Below, in pieces: positions 1-7,952 of a DNA stretch of 35,749 nt. The notes under the pieces were generated by a model, which saw only the letters and a program-made list of their open reading frames with translations, ran no database searches and had not been told where the DNA came from. The stretch comes from an uncultured Pseudomonadota bacterium. GTDB lineage: Bacteria > Pseudomonadota > Gammaproteobacteria > Methylococcales > Methylomonadaceae. The stretch spans positions 1 through 35,749 of the forward strand of contig CAIUWU010000097.1 of NCBI GenBank assembly GCA_903902945.1, given 5' to 3'. The position numbers and the translations under genes were made by a program. Positions within the stretch are counted from its first letter, which is position 1, and each line of letters begins with the position of its first letter.

Positions 1-1
1 A

Positions 2-1672
2 AACTGGGCGACCGGCTCCGCGATTCTCAGCGTCATTTTGATGGCGGTGTTTTTGTTTACTCGTAAAAGCTTGAAACTAGCCGGTAAATTCTTTTTCGGG
101 ATCATTGCCAATCTGGCGGCTTCGGTATTGTTCTGGTCGGCTTCAATTGCTGCCGCTCAGTATCAGACTGGTTTTTCGGTGTTGTTCTGGGCGATTCTGT
201 TGATGATGCAGGCTATGGCTATTCTGGTGTTACTGACCGAGAGTCTGGAGTTGTCAGAAGTGCTGTGGCATCGAAAAGGCCGTCGTACTTTTACGCCGTT
301 AACCCCGGATGCGAGTTTTACTTATCCGAAAGTATCAATTCATTTGCCAATTCATAATGAGCCGCCTGAAATGGTACGCAAAACTTTAAATGCGCTGGCC
401 AAGCTGGATTATCCGCATTATGAAGTCCTGGTAATGGATAACAATACCAAAGACCCTGATGTCTGGAAGCCGGTAGAGGCCGATTGCTTGCGTCTGGGTG
501 AAAAATTTCGCTTTTTCCATCTGGATAATTGGCCGGGGTATAAAGCCGGCGCAATTAACTATGCGCTGACTAATACCGCAGAAGATGCCGAGATTATTGC
601 CGTCATTGATAGTGACTATATTTTGTCACCCGACTGGCTTAAATCGATGGTGCCTTATTTTGATCGCGAAAATGTCGGTTTCGTGCAATCCCCCCAAGAT
701 TATCGGGATGCGCATCAAGGTGCTTTCAAAGAAATTTGCTATTGGGAATATGCCGGCTTTTTTAACATCGGTATGGTGCAGCGTAACGAATACAACGCGA
801 TTATCCAGCACGGTACCATGACCATGGTGCGTAAATCGGCCTTTGAAAAAGTCGGGCCGTGGGGGGAGTGGTGTATCTGTGAAGATAGCGAACTTGGCTT
901 GCGGTTGTATGAAGCGGGTTACGATTCGGTTTATTGTAAGGAATCATTTGGTCGCGGTTTGATGCCGGATACTTTCTCAGGTTACATGACTCAGCGTTTC
1001 CGCTGGGTGTATGGCGCGATGCAGATTATCAAACGCCATTGGCGTCATTTCCTGCCGAATAAAAAGTCATCGTTGACATCTGCACAGCGTTATTACTTTG
1101 TGGCGGGTTGGTTGCCCTGGTTTTCTGATGCGCTGGCGTTGCTGTTCACCATTACAAGTTTGATTCTGACTGCATTCATTGTTAGCGATCCCATTCATAG
1201 CGAATTGCCGGTAGGGGCTTTCTTGCTGCCGACCATTGGTCTGTTCGGCTTTAAGGTATTGCGCGGTCTGTGGTTGTATAAGGCGAGGGTGGCTTGTTCA
1301 ACATTCCAGGCGCTAGGTGCGGCGTTGGCAGGTCTGTCTCTGACGCATACAGTGGCCAGAGGTACCTTACAGGGTTTGTTTACTTCAGGTAAACCGTTTA
1401 TGCGTACCCCTAAGTATGAGGCGCAAGGCCCGCTGATTGCCGGTTTGCTGGTGATCTGGCAGGAAATACTGCTGTTGTCTTTGCTGATCGCAGGTATTGT
1501 GGCTATGCATTCGGTCGAGCATTTTGATAATTTGAGTGGGCGGCTGTGGATTGCCGTTCTTGCTGTGCAGTCAGTGCCTTATTTGGCGACTTTTATGACC
1601 ATTCTGATTAGTGTCGCACCTAACTATTTGCCAGGAGAAAAAATATCAGCCGATGAGCTTGATAGCGAATAA
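2..1672 (+). CDS. Membrane glycosyltransferase, family GT2, partial at 5' end (NdvB/glucan-synthase-like)
   Basis: This is a processive-type inner-membrane glycosyltransferase of family 2 that probably polymerises a glucan from a nucleotide sugar. The frame is open back to base 2, and its first visible codons encode a hydrophobic helix, so the true start lies left of the window. Numbering from the TTG at 38, the cytoplasmic GT2 domain covers about residues 98-345. It has the nucleotide-sugar DxD motif (D191-S-D193), the acceptor-site E282-D283 and the Q319-R-F-R-W323 signature of processive synthases. Hydrophobic segments lie at about 15-65 and, in several copies, from 355 to the C-terminus. 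The HNEPPEM and NWPGYKAGA motifs resemble periplasmic/cyclic beta-glucan synthases of the NdvB type, which carry an N-terminal glycoside hydrolase part. That part would be outside the window. The product is inferred; a cellulose-synthase relative is the alternative. Confidence 0.8.
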   Translation, partial: NWATGSAILSVILMAVFLFTRKSLKLAGKFFFGIIANLAASVLFWSASIAAAQYQTGFSVLFWAILLMMQAMAILVLLTESLELSEVLWHRKGRRTFTPLTPDASFTYPKVSIHLPIHNEPPEMVRKTLNALAKLDYPHYEVLVMDNNTKDPDVWKPVEADCLRLGEKFRFFHLDNWPGYKAGAINYALTNTAEDAEIIAVIDSDYILSPDWLKSMVPYFDRENVGFVQSPQDYRDAHQGAFKEICYWEYAGFFNIGMVQRNEYNAIIQHGTMTMVRKSAFEKVGPWGEWCICEDSELGLRLYEAGYDSVYCKESFGRGLMPDTFSGYMTQRFRWVYGAMQIIKRHWRHFLPNKKSSLTSAQRYYFVAGWLPWFSDALALLFTITSLILTAFIVSDPIHSELPVGAFLLPTIGLFGFKVLRGLWLYKARVACSTFQALGAALAGLSLTHTVARGTLQGLFTSGKPFMRTPKYEAQGPLIAGLLVIWQEILLLSLLIAGIVAMHSVEHFDNLSGRLWIAVLAVQSVPYLATFMTILISVAPNYLPGEKISADELDSE

Positions 1673-1708
1673 GGCTCGGAAAAGTAACAGTTAGATTGAT
1701 AGCGCTTG

Positions 1709-1727
1709 GGGCCATTCCTAATGGCCC
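1709..1727 (+). terminator. Hairpin after the glycosyltransferase gene
   Basis: A perfect 8-bp stem (GGGCCATT / AATGGCCC) with a 3-nt loop lies 36 nt after the stop codon. The downstream tract is only mildly T-rich, so this is a probable but weak terminator. Confidence 0.5.
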
Positions 1728-1839
1728 TTCACTATTAAATGTTTCATTTAATCAATCGCTTATATTTTTCATGGCAGCGATTTTTATTTATGAAATGAAT
1801 AATTGTTAATTAGACTATTAAATTAAATCGTTTTTTTCT

Positions 1840-1866
1840 TTGACAAAAATAATAGCTATGTATAAT
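1840..1866 (+). promoter_or_regulatory. Sigma-70 promoter of the cold-shock gene
   Basis: A perfect TTGACA (1840-1845) and a perfect TATAAT (1861-1866) are separated by 15 bp, which is short of the ideal 17. Transcription would start near 1873, giving a leader of about 100 nt before the cold-shock start codon. Such a leader is usual for cold-induced csp genes. The 1673-1974 gap otherwise holds only the preceding hairpin and AT-rich DNA. Confidence 0.7.
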
Positions 1867-1974
1867 GGCACCGATTTAGCAAGGTAATCGTTGCCGCTTT
1901 ACACGTCTTCTGCTACCCGCTTTATTCACTACCCGTAACACGCCAGTAATGGTCAATTTTTGTAAGAGAGATTT

Positions 1975-2184
1975 ATGTCAGTACAAGTAGAAGGCAAAGT
2001 AAAATGGTTTAACGATGAAAAAGGTTTCGGTTTCATCGAGCAGGAAGGCGGCAAAGATGTATTTGTGCATTTCAGCGCTATCAATGGCTCAGGCCGTAAA
2101 ACCCTGAAAGAAGGTCAACGCGTTACCATGGAAGTAACCACAGGTCAAAAAGGCCCACAAGCTGAAAACGTAACACCGTTATAA
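1975..2184 (+). CDS. Cold-shock domain protein, CspA family
   Basis: This is a 69-residue single-stranded nucleic-acid-binding protein that acts as an RNA chaperone in the cytoplasm. The whole protein is one cold-shock domain. It shows WFN at 11-13, RNP1 (K16-G-F-G-F-I21) and RNP2 (V29-F-V-H-F33), with the usual family length. The ATG is preceded by an AAGAGAG ribosome-binding site 4 nt away. The gene stands alone with its own promoter and terminator. Whether it is cold-induced or constitutive cannot be told, because no clear cold box was seen in the leader. The family assignment is certain; the paralogue letter is not. Confidence 0.96.
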   Translation: MSVQVEGKVKWFNDEKGFGFIEQEGGKDVFVHFSAINGSGRKTLKEGQRVTMEVTTGQKGPQAENVTPL

Positions 2185-2201
2185 GCTTTCAGTTATTAAA
2201 C

Positions 2202-2225
2202 AAAAACCGCCTTCGGGCGGTTTTT
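2202..2225. terminator. Bidirectional intrinsic terminator between the csp gene and recR
   Basis: The stem AAAAACCGCC / GGCGGTTTTT is closed by a TTCG tetraloop. It has a T7 run on the plus strand and an A5 run that becomes a U tract on the minus strand. It lies 17 nt after the cold-shock stop and 11 nt beyond the recR stop, so it should end both convergent transcripts. Confidence 0.92.
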
Positions 2226-2235
2226 TTATGTCTGA

Positions 2236-2832
2236 TTAAAATTCGCGGCGATCTTTAAAAGCGTGAGACAAGGTACTGCTGTCGATAAACTCAAGTTCCC
2301 CGCCCATTGGAATGCCATGAGCAATGCGAGTGGTACGAATCTGATATTTGGCGGCAACTTCGCCAATAAAGTGAGTAGTCGCCTGGCTTTCTACGGTGGA
2401 GTTGGTTGCCAGGATCAATTCCTTGGGTGGATTATTAGCCATTCGTTGTTCTAGTAGATCAATGCCAAGCTGATCTGGGCCAATGCCGTCGAGGGGCGAT
2501 AAGCGTCCATGCAAGACAAAGTACTTGCCTTTAAAGGTTGTTGCATGCTCTATGAGCCATACATCAGCCGGACTTTCTACAATACAAAGCGTATCGCTAT
2601 CGCGCTGTTCATTACTGCAAATTTCACAGAGCAAGCTTTCGCTCAAGGTTCTGCAGGACTGGCAATAGCCAATCTCAAGCATTGCTTGGCCAAGAATCGT
2701 ACTCAAATGCCTACCGCCGTCACGATTACGTTGCAGTAAATGAAACGCCATCCGCTGCGCCGATTTACTGCCTACACCTGGCAGACAGCAAAGACTCTGG
2801 ATCAGTTCCTTGAGTAGGCCATGATTCTGCAT
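2236..2832 (-). CDS. recR: Recombination mediator protein RecR
   Basis: RecR works with RecF/RecO to load RecA on gapped DNA. At 198 residues it has the usual length. Visible parts are the N-terminal helix-hairpin-helix (LPGVGSKSAQRMAFHLL, about 17-33), a four-cysteine zinc finger (C57, C60, C69, C72) and a TOPRIM domain from about 80 containing IVESPAD. It ends with the conserved GGELEFIDSSTL region. It is the last gene of the ffs-dnaX-ybaB-recR unit, only 2 nt after ybaB, and lacks a strong ribosome-binding site. Translation is therefore probably coupled to ybaB. Confidence 0.97.
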   Translation of the reverse strand: MQNHGLLKELIQSLCCLPGVGSKSAQRMAFHLLQRNRDGGRHLSTILGQAMLEIGYCQSCRTLSESLLCEICSNEQRDSDTLCIVESPADVWLIEHATTFKGKYFVLHGRLSPLDGIGPDQLGIDLLEQRMANNPPKELILATNSTVESQATTHFIGEVAAKYQIRTTRIAHGIPMGGELEFIDSSTLSHAFKDRREF

Positions 2833-2834
2833 AT

Positions 2835-3158
2835 TTAAAAAGGCATCTGCATGCCGGGGGGTAATGGAATGCCGGCAGTGACATCGGCCATTTTTTCTTT
2901 TTTCAGCTTATTGACCTTATGAACGGCGTCATTAATGGCGGCCGCAACCAGATCTTCCAGCATGTCTCTGTCATCCCCAACCAAGGAAGGATCTATGGTT
3001 ACCTTAAGTGCTTCGCGTTTGCCGTTCATGGCAATGGTCACCAGGCCGCCGCCTGATTCACCTTGAACCTCAAGGGCCTCTATTTCCTGTTGAGCTTTTT
3101 TAAAATTGTCTTGCATTTTCTGGGCTTGCTGCATCAGGCCCGCGAGTGGGTTTTTCAT
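2835..3158 (-). CDS. ybaB: YbaB/EbfC nucleoid-associated protein
   Basis: This small (107-residue) DNA-binding protein of the YbaB/EbfC family forms dimers and coats the nucleoid. It begins MKNPLAGLMQQAQKMQ, with the long N-terminal amphipathic helix (about 8-35) typical of the family, followed by the GLVTIAMNGKRE beta region. I chose the ATG at 3158 because GGAG sits 5 nt upstream. An in-frame TTG at 3173 would overlap that ribosome-binding site. It lies between dnaX and recR, the conserved position in most proteobacteria. Confidence 0.95.
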   Translation of the reverse strand: MKNPLAGLMQQAQKMQDNFKKAQQEIEALEVQGESGGGLVTIAMNGKREALKVTIDPSLVGDDRDMLEDLVAAAINDAVHKVNKLKKEKMADVTAGIPLPPGMQMPF

Positions 3159-3173
3159 GGGAACTCCAGTCAA

Positions 3174-4778
3174 TTAGCTGATTGGCTCAATACTGCCAGG
3201 TAAAATCCTAGCGCCAAGATTGTCTTTTAGTTGGTTAATATTGGGATCGTTGTTGATCGCCGTTACTGCATTCTGTTGCTCGGTTTCGCGAGCGATTTGC
3301 TGTTCGACTGCCGGTGTCAGTTGAGAGGTGCTTTGACTGACAATTTGCAATTTCAAGGGTTTGCCAAAGTAAGTTTGCAGGGCAGTTTTCAGGTTTTCTT
3401 CGGCACGAGTGCCGATTTGCTGGTATTTGGGGTCGAGCAGCAAGCGGCAGTTATGTTCATCAATGCTATCCAGCACGCAGTTGTTTGCCAGTTCCTTGCT
3501 GCGGCCGCTGATATTCAGCGCGCCGATAATAGCTGGCCAGCTCAGCTGGCTGTCGATGATTGCCGGGCTGGTCGGCTTGATATCTGCCGCTGGGGATGGC
3601 GCCGGTTCTGATCTTGATGCGGGCGATAAGCTTGGCGCGGTTTGGGCAACAGTGGTAGCGGCTATGGCTTTAGTTGGCGTTGGCGAATTGCTGGCTTGCT
3701 GAGGGCGGAATGTCAGCATGCGCAGCATTACCATTTCAAAGCCGCTACGAGCCTCCGGTGCCAGAGCCAGATCGCGCAAGCCTATTAAGCCAATTTGATA
3801 GTACAGCTGAACATCTTCCGGACTCATGGTCTGTGCCAAGCTGTCGATAAAGGTGCTGTCGAATTCACTATCACTGAAATGGCTGGTTTGCTGCACAATC
3901 GCTACTCTATGCAGTATTCGTAACAGCTGTTGCAGAATGTCGGCATAGTCAGGGCTCAATTCTGCCATTTGGGCAATCTTATCCAGCAGATTGATGATAT
4001 CGGTTGATGCAAGTGCGCTGGCAATCTCATTGACTGGCTGCTGGGCAACAGTGCCCAACATGCCGCTCACAGCGTCGAGGCTGACGTTGCCGCTGCCATA
4101 GACAATTGCCTGGTCGAGCAGGCTGAGAGCGTCACGCAGGCTGCCGTCGGCGGCCCGGGCAATTAATTTCAGCGCGCTGGCTTCAGATGCTATCTGTTCC
4201 TGTTTAAGAATAAATTCTAATTGCTGCTGGATTTGTGCGGGTAACAGGCGTTTAAGATTGAACTGCAGGCAGCGCGATAACACCGTAACCGGTATTTTGT
4301 GGGGGTCGGTAGTGGCCAGCAGAAATTTGACATGGGGCGGCGGCTCTTCCAGGGTTTTCAGCAGCGCATTAAAGCTGTGTCCGGACAGCATATGTACTTC
4401 GTCGATCAGATAGACCTTATAGCGCCCTTGATTGGGGGCGTACTGGACATTGTCGAGCAGGTCGCGGGTATCTTCGACTTTGGTGCGGGAGGCGGCATCG
4501 ACCTCAATCAAATCCATGAAGCGGCCCTGATCGAAATCAACACAAACTTTACACTGACCGCAAGGGTTATAGTTTTGCAGATTTTCGCAGTTGATGGCTT
4601 TGGCCAGAATCCGGGCAACCGTGGTTTTGCCGACGCCGCGAGTACCAGTGAATAAATAGGCGTGATGCAGTCTGTCGTGTTCGAGTGCATGAATCAGCGA
4701 CTGGCTGACATGTTCCTGACCGACGAGTTGGGTAAAGTTGCTGGGGCGCCATTTTCTGGCAAGTACTTGATAAGCCAT
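3174..4778 (-). CDS. dnaX: DNA polymerase III subunit tau (clamp loader)
   Basis: DnaX is the ATPase of the clamp loader and links the replicative polymerases. The protein has 534 residues from MAYQVLARKW, matching the E. coli start MSYQVLARKW. Walker A is G45-TRGVGKT-52. Zinc cysteines are C64, C73, C76 and C79, the same positions as in E. coli. Walker B/DEVH is at 126-129. After about residue 370 comes a Pro/Ala/Ser/Thr-rich linker and then the C-terminal domain that binds alpha. It is shorter than the 643-residue E. coli tau. No A-AAA-AAG slippery site was seen, so a separate gamma product by frameshifting is not supported. The start has no good ribosome-binding site and lies 29 nt after the SRP RNA 3' end. 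Confidence 0.97.
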   Translation of the reverse strand: MAYQVLARKWRPSNFTQLVGQEHVSQSLIHALEHDRLHHAYLFTGTRGVGKTTVARILAKAINCENLQNYNPCGQCKVCVDFDQGRFMDLIEVDAASRTKVEDTRDLLDNVQYAPNQGRYKVYLIDEVHMLSGHSFNALLKTLEEPPPHVKFLLATTDPHKIPVTVLSRCLQFNLKRLLPAQIQQQLEFILKQEQIASEASALKLIARAADGSLRDALSLLDQAIVYGSGNVSLDAVSGMLGTVAQQPVNEIASALASTDIINLLDKIAQMAELSPDYADILQQLLRILHRVAIVQQTSHFSDSEFDSTFIDSLAQTMSPEDVQLYYQIGLIGLRDLALAPEARSGFEMVMLRMLTFRPQQASNSPTPTKAIAATTVAQTAPSLSPASRSEPAPSPAADIKPTSPAIIDSQLSWPAIIGALNISGRSKELANNCVLDSIDEHNCRLLLDPKYQQIGTRAEENLKTALQTYFGKPLKLQIVSQSTSQLTPAVEQQIARETEQQNAVTAINNDPNINQLKDNLGARILPGSIEPIS

Positions 4779-4807
4779 TAGCACTGCAGAAAGGAAATCA
4801 TTTGGGC

Positions 4808-4917
<110 letters not shown>

Positions 4918-4948
4918 ATAAAATCAGCTGAAAAGCTAAAGAGCGCGC

Positions 4949-4977
4949 ATTATGCTCAAATAATCGTCATTAAGCAA
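4949..4977 (-). promoter_or_regulatory. Promoter of the SRP RNA / dnaX unit
   Basis: On the minus strand TTGCTT (-35, 4972-4977) and CATAAT (-10, 4949-4954) are 17 bp apart. They are followed by the GC-rich discriminator GCGCGC typical of stable-RNA promoters under stringent control. The predicted start near 4941 leaves a 5' leader of about 24 nt before the mature SRP RNA end, the same as the RNase P-removed leader of E. coli 4.5S RNA. Confidence 0.75.
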
Positions 4978-4986
4978 CTTATATTG

Positions 4987-5958
4987 TTAACGCACTGCAG
5001 GGGTTAATGCATAAGAAGCAATTGCATGACTGAATGCGGCACCAAATTTGCCTGCCAGACGGTCGATTAAATGTTCCTGAGGAGTGAAGTCAACTTGTTG
5101 TTCCACGCCTAAGATATTGCGGCTTACTGAGTCGACATTACCCAAATCATCCGCCAGTCCTAATTTAATGCCTTCAGCGCCGGTCCATACCAAGCCTGAG
5201 AATAGTTCCGAGGCGTGTGATTCTTTCAGACGATCACCACGACCTTCGCGCACGGCATTGATGAATTGCTGGTGTACTTGGTTGATCAGTGACTGCATAT
5301 GCTGCGTTTCCTGAATCTTGGTTGGCGAAAACGGGTCGAGCATGGCTTTATGTTCGCCGGCAGTCAGCAAGCGCCGTTCCACGCCGAGTTTATCCATTAC
5401 GTGGGTAAAGCCAAAGCCATTCATGATGACGCCAATCGAACCGATCAGGCTGGCCTGATTGACAAATATTTTGTCAGTAGCTGCCGCAATGTAATAACCG
5501 CCGGACGCACAGACATCGCCAACCACGGCATAAATCGGCATTTCAGGCTGATTTTGTTTCAGGCGTCTGATTTCATCGTAAATATTGGCTGATTGCACCG
5601 GACTGCCGCCGGGAGAGTTAATCTTCAGAATGATGCCTTTGGTGTTTTTGTCTTTGGCTGCTTCGCGCAAGCCTTTAATGATGTTGTCGGCATTGGCTCT
5701 TTCGCCTTCACCAATTTCGCCTAAGACATCGATAACCGCAGCATGCTGGCTGGTGCCAGCTATTTCAGCTTCGAAGTTAGGATAAAACACCATTGCCAGT
5801 ATCGCTGCCAGATAGCCAAAGGTGATGAACTTGAAGAAAATGCCCCAGTGGCGGCGGCTTTTTTGTTCATTTAAGGCGGCAAAAGCCAGTTTTTCTAATA
5901 CTTGTTTTTCCCATTCCGGCGAGCGGCTGGACGGTTTGTAATCGGGATGTTGTTCCAC
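4987..5958 (-). CDS. sppA: Signal peptide peptidase SppA-like S49 serine protease
   Basis: This membrane-bound S49 peptidase of the short SppA type (323 residues) is thought to degrade cleaved signal peptides at the inner membrane. One transmembrane segment lies at about 38-59, with the protease domain outside. The nucleophile is S152 in CASGGYY and the general base is K204 in AGEHKAM. The 52-residue spacing is the same as in B. subtilis SppA (S147/K199). SPGG at 115-118 is the oxyanion-side motif. The start is GTG at 5958, supported by GAGGA 6 nt upstream. The stop of the HAD gene is one base away, so the two are co-transcribed. The rluC-HAD-sppA order is that of Pseudomonas. Confidence 0.93.
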   Translation of the reverse strand: MEQHPDYKPSSRSPEWEKQVLEKLAFAALNEQKSRRHWGIFFKFITFGYLAAILAMVFYPNFEAEIAGTSQHAAVIDVLGEIGEGERANADNIIKGLREAAKDKNTKGIILKINSPGGSPVQSANIYDEIRRLKQNQPEMPIYAVVGDVCASGGYYIAAATDKIFVNQASLIGSIGVIMNGFGFTHVMDKLGVERRLLTAGEHKAMLDPFSPTKIQETQHMQSLINQVHQQFINAVREGRGDRLKESHASELFSGLVWTGAEGIKLGLADDLGNVDSVSRNILGVEQQVDFTPQEHLIDRLAGKFGAAFSHAIASYALTPAVR

Positions 5959-5959
5959 G

Positions 5960-6616
5960 TTAAGTCCTCTGAAGAAGGCTAAATAAATCGCTGGTTTGCT
6001 GCAGACACAGTAAAGGCTTGAATGCTTGTAATTCGCTGGCCGAATGAGCGCCGCAGGTTACGCCGATTGCGGCGACTCCGGCATTCAGCGCCATTTGCAA
6101 GTCATGAATCGAATCGCCGACCACCAGTGTGCGTTGTTTGCTGATGTTCAGTTCGGTCATGATTTCTTCCAGCATCAAGGGATGGGGTTTCGAGGCAGTC
6201 TGATCGGCGCTGCGGGTGGTGCAGAACAAATCATCAACACCCGTGGCGGTCATGATCTGCTGTAAACCGCTGGCTTTTTTGCCGGTAGCGACTGCCAGTC
6301 GGTAACCGTTGTCTTTAAGAGATTGCAGCAGGCCATGAACGCCGGGAAACAAGTCGGCCGGGCCAGGCTGACGTGAGAAAAAATGAGCGCTGTAATCACT
6401 GGCCAGTTTGTGCCGGGTTTGCTGATCGGCGTCGGGAAACAGTGTTTGCGTGGCTTTTTCGATACTCAGGCCGATAATGTTTTTGGCTGCCTGCGGCTCT
6501 GGCACCGGCTGGTTTTGTTGGCGGGCAGCGTATTGCAGCGATGCCACAATCCAGTCCACTGAATCGGCCAAGGTGCCGTCCCAGTCAAAAATAATCAGAT
6601 CAAAGCGGTTTTTCAT
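5960..6616 (-). CDS. HAD-family hydrolase, phosphoglycolate-phosphatase-like
   Basis: This 218-residue HAD phosphatase of subfamily I has a helical cap. Motif I is D11-W-D13-G-T15, motif II is VATGKK, motif III is the lysine in SKPHP, and motif IV is VVGDSIHD. The family includes phosphoglycolate phosphatase (Gph) and pyrophosphatases; the substrate cannot be read from the motifs. I chose ATG 6616, where the conserved N-terminus begins; upstream codons only translate the rluC gene in another frame. It overlaps the rluC 3' end by 17 nt and touches sppA. Confidence 0.9.
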   Translation of the reverse strand: MKNRFDLIIFDWDGTLADSVDWIVASLQYAARQQNQPVPEPQAAKNIIGLSIEKATQTLFPDADQQTRHKLASDYSAHFFSRQPGPADLFPGVHGLLQSLKDNGYRLAVATGKKASGLQQIMTATGVDDLFCTTRSADQTASKPHPLMLEEIMTELNISKQRTLVVGDSIHDLQMALNAGVAAIGVTCGAHSASELQAFKPLLCLQQTSDLFSLLQRT

Positions 6617-7562
6617 GGTGCAGTAAAGCGAGTAAGTCCTCGGGTAAGGGGGCGGTAAAGTGCAGTGGTTCGCCTGATAACGGGTGATTGAAGCGTAATT
6701 GTTCGGCATGCAGGAACAGGCGCTTATAGCCGCGGTTCTTGAAGGCTTTGTTAGCCTGATCGTTGCCATAGCGGCTGTCACCAATAATCGGATGACCCAA
6801 CCAGGCGGCATGAACCCTAATCTGGTGGGTGCGGCCGGTTTTGGGGGCGGCATGCACCAGTGTGGCTTCCTGGAATTGCTGTAAGCGGGTAAACAGGGTT
6901 TCGGCAGACTTGCCGGCCTTATTGACAGTCACCATCCGCTCACCGGATTGTGCGGTGTTTTTCAGTAACGGCACATCAACAAGCTGTTTCTTGCGCTGAA
7001 ACTGGCCTTCGAGCAGCGCCAGATAGGTTTTCTGGATGCCATCACCGCGAAAAAAATCATGCAGAATTTTCAGGATGCTGCGTTTTTTGGCAATCAAAAG
7101 GCAGCCTGAGGTTTCCTTGTCTAAGCGATGAACCAGTTCCAGAAATTTTTGCTGAGGGCGTATTTCCCGTAATGCTTCGATAATGCCGGAATTAACACCG
7201 CTGCCGCCATGCACAGCAAATCCGGAGGGTTTGTTCAGCACGATAAAGCCGTCATCTTCATAGAGAATCTGGTTTTCAAGATTAAAGCGCAGGCTGGGCT
7301 GAATAATGGTGATCTGTTCGCTTCTGTCGGCCACCCGAATCGGCGGGATACGCACGATATCGCCGGCTTTCAGTTTGTAGCTGACTTCAACGCGACCCTT
7401 GTTTACCCGGACTTCGCCTTTGCGAACAATGCGATAGATACGGGTTTTCGGAACGCCTTTCAAAAAACTGATCAGGAAGTTATCGAGTCGTTGCTCGACA
7501 TTGGCCTCATCAATTTCAATTAACTGGACTTGCTGAAAAGGAAGATTGGATTTGTGATTCAT
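6600..7562 (-). CDS. rluC: 23S rRNA pseudouridine synthase RluC
   Basis: RluC makes pseudouridine at 955, 2504 and 2580 of 23S rRNA in E. coli. The 320-residue protein has an N-terminal S4 RNA-binding domain (about 24-70) and an RluA-type catalytic domain with D148 in HRLDKETSG. RTHQIRVHAAWLGHPIIGD is the second family signature. RluD and other RluA relatives are alternatives. Position next to rne and the HAD gene supports RluC, the neighbour of rne in E. coli and Pseudomonas. It is the first gene of a unit that reads away from rne. Confidence 0.93.
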   Translation of the reverse strand: MNHKSNLPFQQVQLIEIDEANVEQRLDNFLISFLKGVPKTRIYRIVRKGEVRVNKGRVEVSYKLKAGDIVRIPPIRVADRSEQITIIQPSLRFNLENQILYEDDGFIVLNKPSGFAVHGGSGVNSGIIEALREIRPQQKFLELVHRLDKETSGCLLIAKKRSILKILHDFFRGDGIQKTYLALLEGQFQRKKQLVDVPLLKNTAQSGERMVTVNKAGKSAETLFTRLQQFQEATLVHAAPKTGRTHQIRVHAAWLGHPIIGDSRYGNDQANKAFKNRGYKRLFLHAEQLRFNHPLSGEPLHFTAPLPEDLLALLHHEKPL

Positions 7563-7577
7563 GCTCTAAATGATAAC

Positions 7578-7598
7578 AACATATACCTCTGATATGTT
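7578..7598. promoter_or_regulatory. Inverted repeat in the rluC leader
   Basis: The perfect repeat AACATAT-N7-ATATGTT lies 16 nt upstream of the rluC start codon. It could be an operator or an RNA hairpin in the rluC 5' leader. No known regulator site is recognised. Confidence 0.35.
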
Positions 7599-7638
7599 TA
7601 AAATTGCTGCTGCAAACAAAGATTGTTATATTAGGCTA

Positions 7639-7656
7639 GTTTATGTCCGTATAAAC
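7639..7656. promoter_or_regulatory. Inverted repeat in the rluC-rne divergent region
   Basis: GTTTAT-N6-ATAAAC overlaps a possible -10 box (CATAAT, 7656-7661) on the plus strand. A convincing -35 box at the right distance was not found. The rne start site is therefore uncertain, though transcription probably begins in this AT-rich stretch. Confidence 0.3.
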
Positions 7657-7734
7657 ATAATAAAAATCGTGGATGACGGCTGCTAAAATCAGTATTTGAT
7701 GATCGGCTGCAACAAAGAATTTTTTCGGGTTTTA

Positions 7735-7900
7735 TCGCTCGACCCAAGATGAGCGACCAGCGTCCTAAGCCTATAGCGATCGGTTAATTACAGTTCACAC
7801 AATTCAAGCGCCGCTCCGTTTTATCGGATCTGCTGTCAAAACAGTACTTATCGTGGCTCAAGCCACCGCGCCTTTTCAAAATTGTGACCGCGTATTCGCG
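7735..7900 (+). promoter_or_regulatory. Structured 5' leader of rne
   Basis: The 390-nt gap between rluC and rne contains a run of small perfect hairpins on the rne sense strand. They are TCGCTC/GAGCGA (7735-7756), TCCG/CGGA (7815-7828), CTGT-CAAA-ACAG (7833-7844), GTGGC-TCAA-GCCAC (7853-7866) and CGCG-TATT-CGCG (7889-7900). In E. coli a long rne leader with several hairpins mediates feedback by RNase E on its own mRNA. The resemblance in position and layout suggests the same role here. Confidence 0.5.
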
Positions 7901-7952
7901 AATAACCTGCCTGTTTACGCTACTTGGGATTGATAACAAAAAGGATAATTTA

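Noticed and set aside
3174..4778. Programmed frameshift making a gamma form of DnaX
   Set aside because: No A-AAA-AAG slippery site was seen in the gene, and the reading frame is continuous.
5960..6853. A 297-residue form of the HAD phosphatase
   Set aside because: The extra N-terminus lies inside rluC, and the conserved start is MKNRFDL at 6616.
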